Shown: piece after piece, positions 10,923 to 22,760 of the stretch
How the letters are laid out: each line of letters begins with the position of its first letter
Position numbering within the stretch: the stretch's first letter is position 1
Assembly (NCBI RefSeq): GCF_964204645.1
Contig: NC_134033.1
Location: 663,631-727,630, forward strand
Direction of reading: 5' to 3'
Source of the DNA: Tubulanus polymorphus
Lineage: Eukaryota; Nemertea; Palaeonemertea; Tubulaniformes; Tubulanidae
Length of the DNA: 64,000 nucleotides
The notes under the pieces: generated by a model
The model's input: only the letters and a program-made list of their open reading frames with translations
Databases searched by the model: none
Told to the model about the DNA's origin: nothing
Position numbers and translations under genes: made by a program

Positions 10923-11020
10923 CTTCAATTGGGATATTTCAATCTATCCCTGGTTCTACCCTAAGCTTTCAAACTTAGCTGCATAAACTGTTTGGCACAC
11001 TGTCCAGGGCGGTTTATATA
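10923..11020 (-). promoter_or_regulatory. Promoter and 5' UTR exon of the 446-aa gene
   Basis: TATATAAA is at 11013-11020 and the donor GTGAGT is next to 10923. Both hairpins are intact. The intron that follows contains a run of 13 G at about 10893-10905. The upstream conserved block lies at about 11073-11165. Confidence 0.78.
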
Positions 11021-11169
11021 GTAATCACTTGCGACAGACCTGCATCTTTTTTAATTCAAGAAGTCATTTTTCTGTCGGGCGTTTGACAACTTTGATGGGA
11101 ATAAATAAGATTTTGATGGTTATTTTTTTCGAGGGCTGCCAAGGAATTTCAAAGTCTGTCTCGATGTTT

Positions 11170-13240
11170 TGATGAAAGCGAATTGTATACTTTCCCCTTA
11201 ACGTGTGCCTCATTACGAGCATCCTATTTTTTTCTTATTTTCCCTTTGTCGGTACATATAACACACTTGCGGCTGTGTTTGTTCAAAGTACCATGCTGGC
11301 GACCAGGTGTTTTATACTGTTTAGACATTTAAAAAAACAAACATGTATCTACCACTTTCTTGCAATTGTGAAATTATTATTTGAAAGGTACCATGAACTT
11401 ATCATCCAATCATCTTTAGCAACTCGTGGCTTTTGTTGTTTTAATGGTCACATTTGAATAAATCTCTATCTAAAATACATGTTGTTTATAACGCCACATT
11501 TGGTTGTAATGGAAACGTATAAGGATTGTTGCATACGACGATGAGTTTTCGATAGTGTGCGCAAAATGGCAGGACTTCGTGAAGTGCATCAGAACGTTTC
11601 CAAATGTGTACACGAAAATAACGAAGACACTGAACTGACCAGGTACATGATGCTTAATGTATCTGAACAATGAAATAGTTTTGGACCGCCGTCATTTACA
11701 AACGGTTTCATCCTAAAATGCAGTTCTTCAGTTTATCCACAACTTTTTTTATATACGTCATGTAGTTTTGTTTCAAGGAAAATTTTACAATTAGTTATTT
11801 TGCTAAGGTCAAAGTTGACATTAATAGCAAAGTTCCACCACTCCCGGCAACCGCCAAGTAAAAGCTTAGTCCTAGATTACGTAATGCTTTTATCTTCCGA
11901 TTTCCCACCAAATTCCGCAATCCACCTCACAATTTTCTGAACAAATCTCATAATAATAGTTCATTTTCATTCCATTGTCCGCCGTCAAATATATTTAAAA
12001 TATGTAGTTACGAAGAACAAATTTACTTATTAGTCTGGGAGCAATCCAATCGAGTGGGAAATGATTGTTAGAGCAAGACACCTTCAAGTATTAGAAAAAT
12101 CTTTGACCCAAATTTTCGACTGTTGTCCTGTTGCTATAACGACGGTTTTCTCGGCAACAATTGGTAACTCTGATACTCAGCCTATGAAATCGGTCCCAGG
12201 ACTACCAGGTACTTACTCTAATCAGAGTATAATTGATGATAATAAAACAGACATGTCACAGAAGGCAAACAAATACAACGGCTCACGTGAACAGCTTAAT
12301 AATAGAGGAAATATGTTTCGAGGTAATGTCTGACGTTTTGAGTTAATGTCTGGTGTATTGAAGGAAAATGAAAATTTCTAATTCACTCATCCGTGACCCA
12401 TGATTATCCGCCTTAATTGCGGAGGTCCTGATATTGCGGCACATAAACCACGGGAGTTGACAGTTTTGTATGACAGGACATTAAAGCTCAGATAAAAAGT
12501 GCGTGTATTCATGACACGTGTTGTTGTTCGGAATGTTACTGGTTACAGCTGGTTTATATTGCTGTCGAACACGTCACGCATTAGTCACGTCCCAGTCACG
12601 TGTTATGGCTGTAGATAAAAACCGATGAACAGTGAGTATGTTCGGAGAAACTTTGTCAAGTGGTCAGCGGTTAAGGTTTTTGTTCGTAAGCGATATGCCA
12701 TTTATTTTAACATTGTTTTTCCTCTATGGCTCAATGTCAGATTGAGTTGCTGAAATGGTGTTGGGCATCATATTGCGCTAGAGACGAGGAAGACATCAAT
12801 GAGTAGAACGTTACAGCTTCGTGTTACAGCTAACCTCATTATACGGCAAAATCTCGTTGAAGGTGATATTTGGGCGTTTAGGTATCATGCTAAAATACAT
12901 TTCATCTGAAGAATACGTTTGATTATAATCGGCGTGTCGTAGTAATAGATGTTGGGTTACATGTAGAAGCGGCTGGTGAACTAGGGACGCGCGGATCTGT
13001 AGACACGATGCAACTTCTGCACCATCGACCTAGTACACGCTGGTCTTATTCTGTAAACCCCAATTTCAGCTCATTGCAACTTTTGTAGATTCCTCCGCAC
13101 AACACTTTCCATCGCGCCACAAACATAGTAAGCCGCGCAATTAATGGGTTTCTGGTGGTACATTTTTATGCAGGAATACAACGATTTTCTCCCTTTACTC
13201 AAGTGTGACAAGAAGACCTAAACAAAACGTATGACGTCAC
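11170..13240. other. Intergenic spacer, no gene recognised
   Basis: This separates the 446-aa and 387-aa genes. An open frame of 90 codons at 12061-12333 (plus strand) has no recognisable family and no splice partner that I can support. Nothing else stands out. Confidence 0.5.
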
Positions 13241-13548
13241 CGAGCAACTAATGCGTTTACTTTTATTTCATAAAAAAGAATGAGGACACAGATTCGATAT
13301 CGACATCCGGCATTAGTTACGTTGCCTCTTTCAATTTCGTCTTTGAAATTTCCTTTGGTGAGGTAGTAGTTGAAATGATGTACCGCGAAGCTACAAAAAA
13401 ATAAGAACAGAATACAATATAATTTATTCGAGAAACTAGAATCTGATTATAGAACTAGAAGGATAGCCTTTAACAATGCAAATATGAGTAATATCATTAG
13501 TAAATGGAAATTGGAAAAATGACTTTCGGTATATATAAAAGATGGATG

Positions 13549-13615
13549 GGTTGGTTGCTCAAAAGTTAGCAGAAGTTAACTTTGCTAACTTCACCAATTC
13601 ATCCACTACATACCA
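13549..13615. repeat. Foldback-element fragment (TTGCTCAAA type)
   Basis: TTGCTCAAAAGTTAGC is followed by GAAGTTAACTTTGCTAAC, which resembles the ends of the family seen complete at 19031-19142 and 43695-43826. It lies just upstream of the 387-aa gene's 3' UTR. Confidence 0.35.
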
Positions 13616-13769
13616 GTAGACATATTACTAATTAAAATGAGGTAAACTTGAAACTGACTTTTCAGCAACTGCAACCGCGGGTCTTTCCATGTCTTGCGAT
13701 TAAAGAAATGAGAATTTTGATTTTTATTCGTGCGTCAAATTATGGATAACAAGTATAACACCTTACCAT

Positions 13770-15017
13770 TTATTCATACTCATCATCGTCATCTTCCTCA
13801 TCGTCGTATGAATCTTCCTCGACGACTGTAACTGTTTCTCCGTCATCGGAACGTCCGCCATAATAGCTTTCCTCCATTCCGTAAGACTCTTCATCGTCGT
13901 AATAGGTCTCCTCGTCGACATAGTCCTCGTAATCTTCGTAATCCTCATAATCTTCTCGATCTTCGTAATCCTCATAATCCTCATAATCTTCATGATCTTC
14001 GTAATCTTCATGATCTTCGTAATCTTCATAATCTTCGTAATCCTCATAATCTTCATGATCTTCGTAATCCTCATAATCCTCATAATCTTCGTAATCCTCG
14101 TCATAACTATCAGCTGGACCATACGCATCTTCTACAATGATCGTGTCACCGTTTGCCAGATCGATGACATCAGAATTTCCCTTACGATAACGATCAACGA
14201 TTTTCTCGCCTTCTAAATCAGCTTCTAAAGTGCCTGGTTTTGGTTTTGGTCGTCCGTAACTTGGTCGTCTGCGTGGACGACGACGAATTGGTCTGTAGCC
14301 ACCACCTCCTCCAACATTGCCTCCTCCACCACCTCCTCCAGCATGGCCTCCTCCATAACCTCCACCTCCTACATGACCACCTCCATGTCCTCCATGACCT
14401 CTTGGTACACCAACATATCCTCCAACTGGACCGGGGCCTTGGGGACCTGGGCCATAAGGTCCAGGACCTGCTGGGCCTGGGCCATAACCTCCTGGACCAC
14501 CTGGTCCAACTGGACCTGGGCCATAATCACCTGGTCCAACTGGACCTGGGCCATAATCACCTGGTCCTACGGGACCTGGTCCATAATCACCTGGTCCTGG
14601 GCCGTATCCTCCTGGACCACTTGGCCCTGCTGGGCCTGGGCCATAACCACCTGGACCACCTGGTCCTACTGGGCCTGGTCCATAATCACCTGGTCCTGGA
14701 CCAATAGGACCTGGTCCATAAGGTCCAGGTCCACTTGGACCTGGACCATAATCACCTGGGCCAGGGCCAATGGGACCTGGACCGTATCCTCCTGGACCAC
14801 CGATAGGTCCATGGCCACCGGGACCTGGACCATATTCAGCGGGGCCTGGGCCCATGGCCATAGGACCTGGTCCTGGTCCATACTGAGCTGAAAGTTAGAG
14901 AAAGATATGTTGATTAAGATGCGTTGAACCAAGATTAATCAGTGTCCTTAATGATTTCTGCAGAGACTTACCGAAGGCGACACCGGCCAACGCAACTACG
15001 ACCAATAATATATTCAT
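13770..15017 (-). CDS. Secreted silk-like GPGGY protein with DYE-repeat tail (387 aa)
   Basis: Exons 14972-15017 and 13770-14887 on the minus strand. The signal peptide MNILLVVVALAGVAFA is followed by QYGPGPG. Residues about 18-170 are GPGGYGPGP and GPGDYGPGPVGP repeats. About 170-213 is Gly/His-rich, and 214-228 is RPIRRRPRRRPSYGR. The conserved block spans about 229-271 and ends in IIVEDAYGPA. The tail is a run of DYEDYEDHE-type units followed by TYYDDEESYGMEESYYGGRS and an acidic end. The stop is 3 nt before a GTAAGG donor, so the next intron (13391-13766) is in the 3' UTR; the last exon is about 13245-13390 with AATAAA at 13262-13267. It is likely an extracellular fibre or matrix protein (inference from composition only). 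Confidence 0.87.
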
Positions 15018-15214
15018 AACTTCTTTTGTCGTCTCAAGGACCTGAAGAAAATAAACATTCATTATAGATCAAACAACTCGGGCACAGTTAGTCAGCTGAA
15101 TACCTGGTATAACAATGAAGTTAAATTATCAGCCGGTTTTCTTCAACCAACTTCTGAGTAACTGCAGCTACAGACTCTTTGTTTAAAAAAAAATCAATGA
15201 AAATAATGACTCAC

Positions 15215-15314
15215 CTTTAGATGGGATATTTCAATCTATCCCTGGTGCTCTACCCTAAGTTTTCAAACCTAGCTGTGTGAACTGTTTGTCACATTGTCCA
15301 GAGAGGTTTATATA
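15215..15314 (-). promoter_or_regulatory. Promoter and 5' UTR exon of the 387-aa gene
   Basis: TATATAAA is at 15307-15314 and the donor GTGAGT is next to 15215. The interval is 100 bp instead of 98, because of two extra bases between the hairpins. Hairpin stems are at 15223-15242 and 15255-15272. The second has CUAGG opposite CUUAG, which still pairs through one G-U wobble on the RNA strand. Confidence 0.78.
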
Positions 15315-16050
15315 GTCACTAGTAACATCGTACATCTTTCATTTACGTAGGCAATCATTAGTTTATTTGACCACTTGTCATTTTTAATGGCTTCCAGTTC
15401 ACTCGGAGGGTCATCCATTTTTTTTCGAGGCTAACGAAGGAATTCTGATTTTCTTTTCGGAAATATCAATTTCGATCGGTGGAAATCGATTCTGCGCGCG
15501 TCCCAATGTGAGCATCGTATTTTTATATCCTATCGCTACATTTAGAACACTTGTCGATACCGATTCATGGGACGCAGGTGTCCGCGAGTGTCGCCATAAA
15601 AATAACCTGCACGTCCGGAAATTCCTTGAATTATCGCAATGTTTAGAAAACCATTGAGAGTAAACAGTTCGTTGAAGGTTGATGCAATCAATTCATAAAA
15701 CTGCGCCCACTCATGGGGTGGTGACGCGGGCTTCGTTGAAATCAAGGACACATTTATCAATTACATTCATGCTTTATGTTTCGGGTGATTTGACTTAACT
15801 CTTTCATAGGCCTACACATTTGGTGGGTATTTTAGGTGAAATTGGAAACAGAGAAATCACGATTAACTTACTGTTAGTATCTAAAAGGGTAACACAGGGC
15901 TCATATTGTAAAAGATAATCTTTTGATTTGCAGTTAAACATCATGCTTAAGTCGTGCACGAATGTGACAGTCGTTTCTCTACGAATTTTTCACTTGCAGA
16001 CAAGAAAAGTCTTGCTGCCTATTCTGCATCAATTCAATATCAAGGAAATC

Positions 16051-16142
16051 AACAAGCAGCAGCTTCTGCAGCAGCACCACCAACAGCAGCACAAGCAGCA
16101 TCAGCAGCAGCACCAGAACCACCACCGGCAGCAGCAGCAGCA
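16051..16142. repeat. CAG/CAC/CAA trinucleotide tract
   Basis: Imperfect CAG-rich triplets. All frames read as Gln/His, Ala or Ser runs and give false open frames. The flank (CATCAATTCAAT then GGAAATCAACA) recurs near 16540 without the long tract. Confidence 0.8.
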
Positions 16143-17061
16143 GACTTGTGATTTACTCCGAATTACTTTCGTGCCATTCATGCCTTACCAAATTTCCTAT
16201 GTCTTAGTTCTCTCTCCTTTTATTATTTTTCTGTTAGTGCACATCTTTGTGTCACACATTTTTGTTTTTTGTCTGTTTGTTATTATTGTTGTTTTCTTCA
16301 TTCACAATCTTATACTTTGGATTTATGATGAATAAATTGAAATTGAAATTGAATATAGATCCACGGCCTCTGAAACATTGGGAATTTTACAACTTTTCAT
16401 CATCAATTTCTGTCCCCATTCTTTGCAACTTATTCATTCAATTTCATTCACTTTAATAAGTCCAATTTAGAAATTCCATATTCATAATGCGAACAGAACT
16501 CGAAGCTCATAGCTTCGTATTCTTGCTCCAGGGATGTCTGCATCAATTCAATCCCGAGGAAATCAACAGGCAGCAGACGTTTGAATTACATCCGAATCGG
16601 TCTCCGTACTCGAGACTGTGTCTCGTTCCCTTGAGGCTTTAATGCATAAAAAAACCATAGCGCAGCGAGAAATAATTATTGAAGCAAATAAGAGATCAAT
16701 TTTATTGATTAGTAGTTTTGTTGTATGCTATAAGCTGTGTGTTGCATACAGATGACATTTCAGTGCGGAGCTGCACGCACGAACTGGAGAGACAGAGGAG
16801 AGCCGCAGATCATAGTCAACAAGCTTCATTAAGGATCGACTTAATTAATCGTCTTATCACGTATGTTAAATTTACATATTTCAGTTTTATGATAGGATAG
16901 AAATGAACTGTGTCTTATGTGCCGGTTAATTCTGTGGTGCGGGTTTCATTAGTGGAGCATCATTCAAGCAAAACCATGAGTGCGTTGTGAAACGTTAATG
17001 AACATTAATTTAAATGGACAAATACAATATATCCAGGATCAAGTTCACAGTTTCTTGGGTG

Positions 17062-17116
17062 GACTGGTGGCCGCTGAGCGCCAGTGATTGGCTATAAATA
17101 TAGACTGGTGGCCGCT
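17062..17116. repeat. Direct repeat around a TATA/CCAAT-like core
   Basis: GACTGGTGGCCGCT occurs at 17062-17075 and again at 17103-17116. Between them are GATTGG (inverted CCAAT) and CTATAAATATA. This may be a promoter, but no gene is seen next to it. Confidence 0.3.
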
Positions 17117-19030
17117 TAGCGGCAACCTGTCCGCCCGTGTTGACGTGAGTTTCTGCGGAAGGCAACAAGCGAGGGTTAATTCAGGAATTGGGGCAAGGAA
17201 TTTCATGTTGGGCTCATCGTTGCCTATAAACTATACCAAATAGTAGGATCGGCACTGACAAAGAAAGTATGATTTAGTGTTGGGAAGTTTAGTAAAAATA
17301 TATCATTCATTGTCAACCAGAGACGCGAGTAGAAATAATGACAAATAGACAGACAAATAGACTGACGAGTTTCCAGTTCATTACTGGAACTTCCGCCGCC
17401 GCGAGGAAAGAGGGGGCAGTCAATAGATATGCGGAACTGTTGATTGAGTTCGCTGAACTACAAACACATTCACAATCAATTTCATCTCCTCCCTGATAAA
17501 ACCGATGAAATGTCTAAAGGGCTTGAATACATAGTTGGTTGAGTATTTTGAGAAGATCTTTTTTAAGTTGATTCCATTGAAACTATTTCTAGCTCCAAGA
17601 ACACAACTGAGGATCCAGTTACAAGGTCGGTTTATGAAACATGTCCGCAACATACAGGAAGCTTCAACAAGGACATCTTTGAATTGGTATACTATTAAGA
17701 ATCAGGTTACCAATTACTAAGAAACATCCAGTAAAGCTATTAAAGGGACATTTTTACCGGTAAGCGTCCTAAACGTAGTTCCTTTATTAATAGGCCACTT
17801 CATGTTAAATGAATGCGAGACGGAATGCGGTTTCATCGAGAACAAAATAGATCAGAGATAATAAGATAAAAACTCACTATTTCTATACAGATTTAAAAGT
17901 TTTGAAATAAAGACTTCATTCCATCTTGATTTAAAAACTCATAAATCTGTATATAGTGGGTGTTTCAACATATATTATCTGTGTTCCACGTGTGAGTGTA
18001 CGGGTCATTCTACTGTGAAAAGCAGAGATGTCGCATTTTGTACGAGGAAGCTGTTTCTGACGAACATCAAGAGCTTGTTGGAGACGATTCAGCGATCAAT
18101 TTTTGCTGTACATCGTGTGTGCGCCTGATAGATATATCTATTCTATTCTTGGCAAGTAGAAGAAAATAGACCTGGTACTCGATACAGGTGTGGAGTGTAT
18201 CAATCAACACGTCGCGTCTCCAGTATCGTACATATATTAATACTGCCTACATCATGTTTCAGATCATTAATAATCTATCAGTTCATTATACATAACAAAC
18301 AAAAAACATCTGGATCCCACACACACGTGCACCTTAGTCGCTGTACCACTTATATTAACATTCAGGGGCGGATCCAGCGACCACTGTTGAGCGAGACTAG
18401 CACAAGGCATAATCCAGGACAAACGAAGGGGTCTTTGGGTCCCCCAGAACATTTTGTTGAAGATTATCCGCCTCGTCTTGTGAAAATATGCCACTTTCTA
18501 CTTTTATAGGGACACCCTTTTTTTTACTTTCGGGATGAACAGATGGAAATGGCACGAAATATTCACGACGGTAGCAGCACGTGACTATACGGTGTTCCGA
18601 ATCCGCAGCCGATATTACACAGTGCTCGCTTACCACTCGAGATGCAGTTATTGACCTTTTTGTCGACAACTAAGGGAGATCTAATGCTCGGGTATTGGCA
18701 TGAAGGCTTGTCGTCGTTAATAGCGTAACATCGAGAAACCTATTATTTATCGTGACTGGCAAATTGAATGAGAGTAATTTTTCTAATGATGTCGAGGTCA
18801 TTGTGAACACGCGCATTATCGAGGAAATAATCAAATAACCATTAGACGCCAATTCGGGCCACACTGTCTCGTACGAGATTGATACATATCACGTAATGCT
18901 CATCGTCATCTTCATCATCATCGTAATATATGTCACATCTCTTGGGGCAGCAGTGAAAACCAGCAACACTTTGGCTATCGATGCATGGATCCCCATACAC
19001 AATGTAGGCCTATTATGTATAAGACAGGGG

Positions 19031-19142
19031 TCAGTTGCTCAAAGATTGGTTAGAGTTAACCATATGGTTGACAATATTAAAACTTCATTGTTTCTATGGC
19101 ATTTATCTACCGGTTATCTTCAACCAACTTTTGAGCAACTGA
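19031..19142. mobile_element. Foldback (MITE-like) element, CAGTTGCTCAAA ends
   Basis: It starts TCAGTTGCTCAAAGATTGG and ends CCAACTTTTGAGCAACTGA, an imperfect terminal inverted repeat. It has no coding capacity. Another member is at 43695-43826, and half a copy is at about 41414-41440. Confidence 0.65.
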
Positions 19143-20139
19143 CAGGATCCTGTCCTAAATTGGATTAAGCTGGATTTATTGATTCATTTGACTTGAAATC
19201 CAGTTCAACAGGGTGTGGACTTACAACTTGATATTCATAACAATCAGAGGAACAAAATACCCATCATGGGCAGTAGGAACAGCTTAGGTAGGCTTTAAGT
19301 GCCATACCATGATGAAACAATAGAAATCCCACTAATTGTTGAAAGATCAAAAATATATTAAAAATAATAGAAATATTTCGGGTGGATTTTACCATCCTCC
19401 TTCAGTCTAAATAGGGGTAAGAACCACCGCCTGAAATAATTCTACTATTTTCATCGATACAACTGTGTTTTGAGTACGGATGATCTTTACAGTGAATTCA
19501 ACTCATAAATCATCGCTTCTAAATCGGTTTTAAGTTTTCCATCGTATTTTGAGGTTTTTTCCGCATTATCATTCGCCTGAGAGACTTTACTAATTAGGTT
19601 TAATGGATCTGTTTATCTTAAGACTTGATTCGGTTTTATGAGACATTGAACAATTAATGAGCCATTCCGCGCAATCAAAACCAGCTTTGACATGATCCGC
19701 CGCGGTGCGGATGATTAATCAAAATGTCTGTTCTGCGGTCTCCCAGGAACTATCGTGCGCGACAACAATCTGAGCCGTTAGCTAATTACAAACATCGTTC
19801 CTTCCTCACCTGGGATTTGAGGTTTCTTCGAGTGGTTTATGCTGCGGATATAGACTATGGGTCTCGTTTACATGAACGCTGGTCGCTAATTACTGAATAT
19901 ATTGATATTGATATCATTTCCATCAATACTGATATAGTAGTAGTCTTTCATATTTACTATTATCATCACACGTGACTCGGTGTTGGTTCTCTTTATCATG
20001 TTTGAATTAGTATTGAACTGTTGTTGGCTTCGTTAATGGTTGCAGTGGCTATGTAAATACTCGAGTGGGCACTGTATGATCTGGTGCAGTGTGGTTGTTC
20101 CAAGCTATTTCAGTGAGGATGAATAAATAGAACCATGAA

Positions 20140-20345
20140 CTTAGTTGCCGGTCTAAGCTAAATCTGGTTCTAGCCAATCTCTGACAACTTGAGACTAAGT
20201 TAAGCTCATTTTGGTTAGCCAACCTAACAACATGAGACCAGTCTTAGCTCATTTTGGTTCTATAACCAATCCAACAACTCAAGACCAGTCTAAGCTCATT
20301 TTGGTTCTATAACCTATCTGAAAACGTAGGGCCAGCTAAATTCCA
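20140..20345. repeat. Degenerate repeats of foldback family A interior
   Basis: Several copies of GACCAGTCTAAGCTCATTTT followed by GGTTCTATAACCAATC. The same sequence is found at 25620-25770 and, in good tandem register, at 52720-53055. Confidence 0.65.
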
Positions 20346-20587
20346 TCTAACAATTCGGAGATTTATGTATACAGAGATTTATTTGATACCATGTTTTAAT
20401 GTCAGTAATCATTATCGAGGCATCTAATGCTTTACAGGATCCATGTCCATCACACACGCAGACGACTCTCATTCTGTTTCGTGTCGTCTTCGTCGTGAAA
20501 TTAGCTTTATTAGACTTCTTATAAAGCCGTAATTGGAAGCCGAAAAACTGCCATGTGCTTTCAATAGCTCTCCCATCATCATCACCA

Positions 20588-20632
20588 TCAGCAGCAGCAG
20601 CAGCAGTGGCAGCAGTGGCAGCAGTGGCAGCT
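20588..20632. repeat. AGC/GGC trinucleotide tract
   Basis: A short CAG run followed by GTGGCAGCA units. Confidence 0.75.
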
Positions 20633-20934
20633 AGTACGGTATAGGCCTAGTCGTGCCGTGGCGTGTTGAAGATTACTGGGTGTCATTTTGTGATGCGACA
20701 GTGGTAAAAGCTTAGTGTGAATTGATTTCATGATGCGCCGAGTAAATGTCGTCGACTGCATCTGTTTCTATCTCAAGGGAGAAAGAGACAGAAATCTTCG
20801 GGTTGATTACGAAGGTGTTGCTTGCACCGATTTACGCGTAGTTGATTAGTTCGTCATCGAGGAGGTGTCGCGACGATTTACGTGAAATTGATTACCTCAT
20901 TTTCTCATATGAGAGAAAATAAAGCCTGTATAGG

Positions 20935-21235
20935 GAAGAGTGGAGGAAGGACGTATAACAGAAAGGGTAGAGATCGTGGGTAGGGGGAGAGAGGGGGGTT
21001 GCTTAGATGCCAGGAGAGGAGACAGAGGGAGATAGGGCAAGGTAAGAGAGGTAGATAGGGAGGGATATAGAGAGGAAGAGAGGTTACTCAATATAGGGCA
21101 AGGTAAGAGAGGTAATGAGGGTGATGAAAGGGATGAGAAAGGGAGGGGTGAAGGATGAGGGTGAGAGAGAGAGAGGGGGTGGGAGATGGAGAGAGGGGTG
21201 AGGTAAGAGAGGGAGAGAGAAAGATAGGGGAGGTG
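20935..21235. repeat. GA-rich low-complexity tract
   Basis: Purine-rich GAGAGG/GGGAGA sequence, with a partial internal duplication around GGGCAAGGTAAGAGAGGTA (near 21036 and 21097). Confidence 0.7.
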
Positions 21236-22477
21236 AACCAGGGTATAGCCAACAATTCTTCATAAATCCAGTAATCAAAATTACACTTGTTGAGCTATAC
21301 ATAATCAGAGATAAATCATGTTGTAGTCAGTGTTGTAACCCTTCCTCGCAATCTGTAATATTACTGACAGTAGGCTATGTAATACATTCTTCAATAATCT
21401 GATCACGATCCTCTAAACCAGACGCCGGTCACATGAAGAAGCCGAGCCGTCTCTCTGGGGAGAGAGCGAGAGCGAATATAAATCTGGAACGGTTCATTGA
21501 ATACTAATTTACATCAGGAGAAACAATCGCCGTGATCCGATTACAAACAAGTCTCTTATTCTTCGTTTACCTGTGCTGTGGATATGACGTCATTCGATCC
21601 GACCTTGACCTTAATGCACCGAGCGCTCGACGAGATAAAATCGATAAAAAGTTGACGGTGTAATTCTAGGGGGGATCTTGAATTAGAAAACGGATAGTGG
21701 TTAAGGATCGATTAATCGAAATATTTAACACAGCCTGAAACTTAAAGATATCACAGAAGTATCCGTGGAATGTTATTCAGAAGATAAAGTTATATCAACA
21801 CTGATTACAGAATTACGGATCTGAATGTTTCGCGCAGTTTTTGGGGTTGGTCGCGTTCGATTTTGCGAAGCGAAGAACTTTTTCAGATATATACTGAAAT
21901 CAGTGAACTCTGACGTTGAGCCGGCGGCCCATCAATCAATCTTAGCGTAATCCCGAAATATCCCAGGTGAAAACTCTTTACCCTGACACCCTAGAACAGC
22001 AGCGGTAGCAGCAGCGACAGCATGACTGATGATAGAAATACATGACGTCACACGGTCGACTGGTGACGAGTGATCGATGAGGTTTCCGATCTAATCTCGT
22101 GTTATGTTTTAATCGCTTGAGACGGATACATTTTCTAGATCAATCGATCAATCAAACTAGAATATTAAAAACAAATGATTTTTGCGACGGGCGCCAAGAA
22201 CGCCCTAATCCCCCCCCCCCCTAACCACCACGGCATTCGTCCATCCATAAACAGCCGTCGGCTCCTCCTCATAAATAAACCTGACATTAATGAGGCCGAT
22301 TTTCGTGGGTAATTACTCGGAAGAATATTGCGATGTTGTTTATGCTGCTATTTGTCTCGACTGCGCTCCCAACAACAACAACATGACAAGGAGAACGTTT
22401 ATCGGTCACGAATCCCGAAATATCACCTTAGAGCTTTCGTTATACCTGAATAGAAGATGATGGTTTGCAGAGCCATC

Positions 22478-22580
22478 ACACCTGACTGGTCATCAGTCCC
22501 CTCACCTGACTGGTACCAGTCCCCTCACCTGACTGGTTACCAGTCCCCTCGGCCTGACTGGTACCAGTCACCACACTGAC
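22478..22580. repeat. Minisatellite with a palindromic core
   Basis: Four units of about 23-25 bp, CCCCTCACCTGACTGG followed by TACCAGT. Two units contain the perfect 12-bp palindrome ACTGGTACCAGT; the others are variants. Confidence 0.75.
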
Positions 22581-22613
22581 CAGGCAAACTTACAATTGCT
22601 ATCTAACACGACT

Positions 22614-22760
22614 GGTCTATGGTCTAGTGGTTAACACGCTCAGCTGGCGCGCTGAACGTCGCAGGTTCGAGTCCTGCCATGGTTAAGGTCATCGCCGAGC
22701 TAGGGTTAGGGTTATGACCGAGCTAGGGTTAGGGTTACCGTCAACCTAGGGTTATGGGCT
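22614..22760 (+). mobile_element. tRNA-derived SINE
   Basis: An A box-like TGGTCTAGTGG (22620-22630) and a B box GGTTCGAGTCC (22664-22674) lie at tRNA spacing, with GCAGG/CCTGC closing the T arm. The acceptor stem is poor (CTATGG/CCATGG) and a non-tRNA body follows, so it is not a working tRNA gene. The body includes two copies of CGAGCTAGGGTTAGGGTTA. Confidence 0.6.

Larger units (their letters stand above)
15460..20130. other. Gene-poor region
   Basis: No gene is supported. It holds a CAG/CAC tract (16051-16142) whose flank is partly duplicated at about 16540-16580, a direct repeat with a TATA-like core at 17062-17116, an inverted-repeat element at about 17860-17960 related to one at 43267-43325, and a foldback element at 19031-19142. 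Confidence 0.5.

Noticed and set aside
12061-12333. 90-codon plus-strand frame
   Set aside because: No recognisable domain, no convincing splice partners, and codon use does not stand out.
22614-22690. Functional tRNA gene
   Set aside because: A and B boxes are present, but the acceptor and anticodon stems are poor and a repeat body follows.
22690-22745. TTAGGG repeats as a telomere or interstitial telomere
   Set aside because: Only pairs of GGGTTA within the SINE body, with no extended array.
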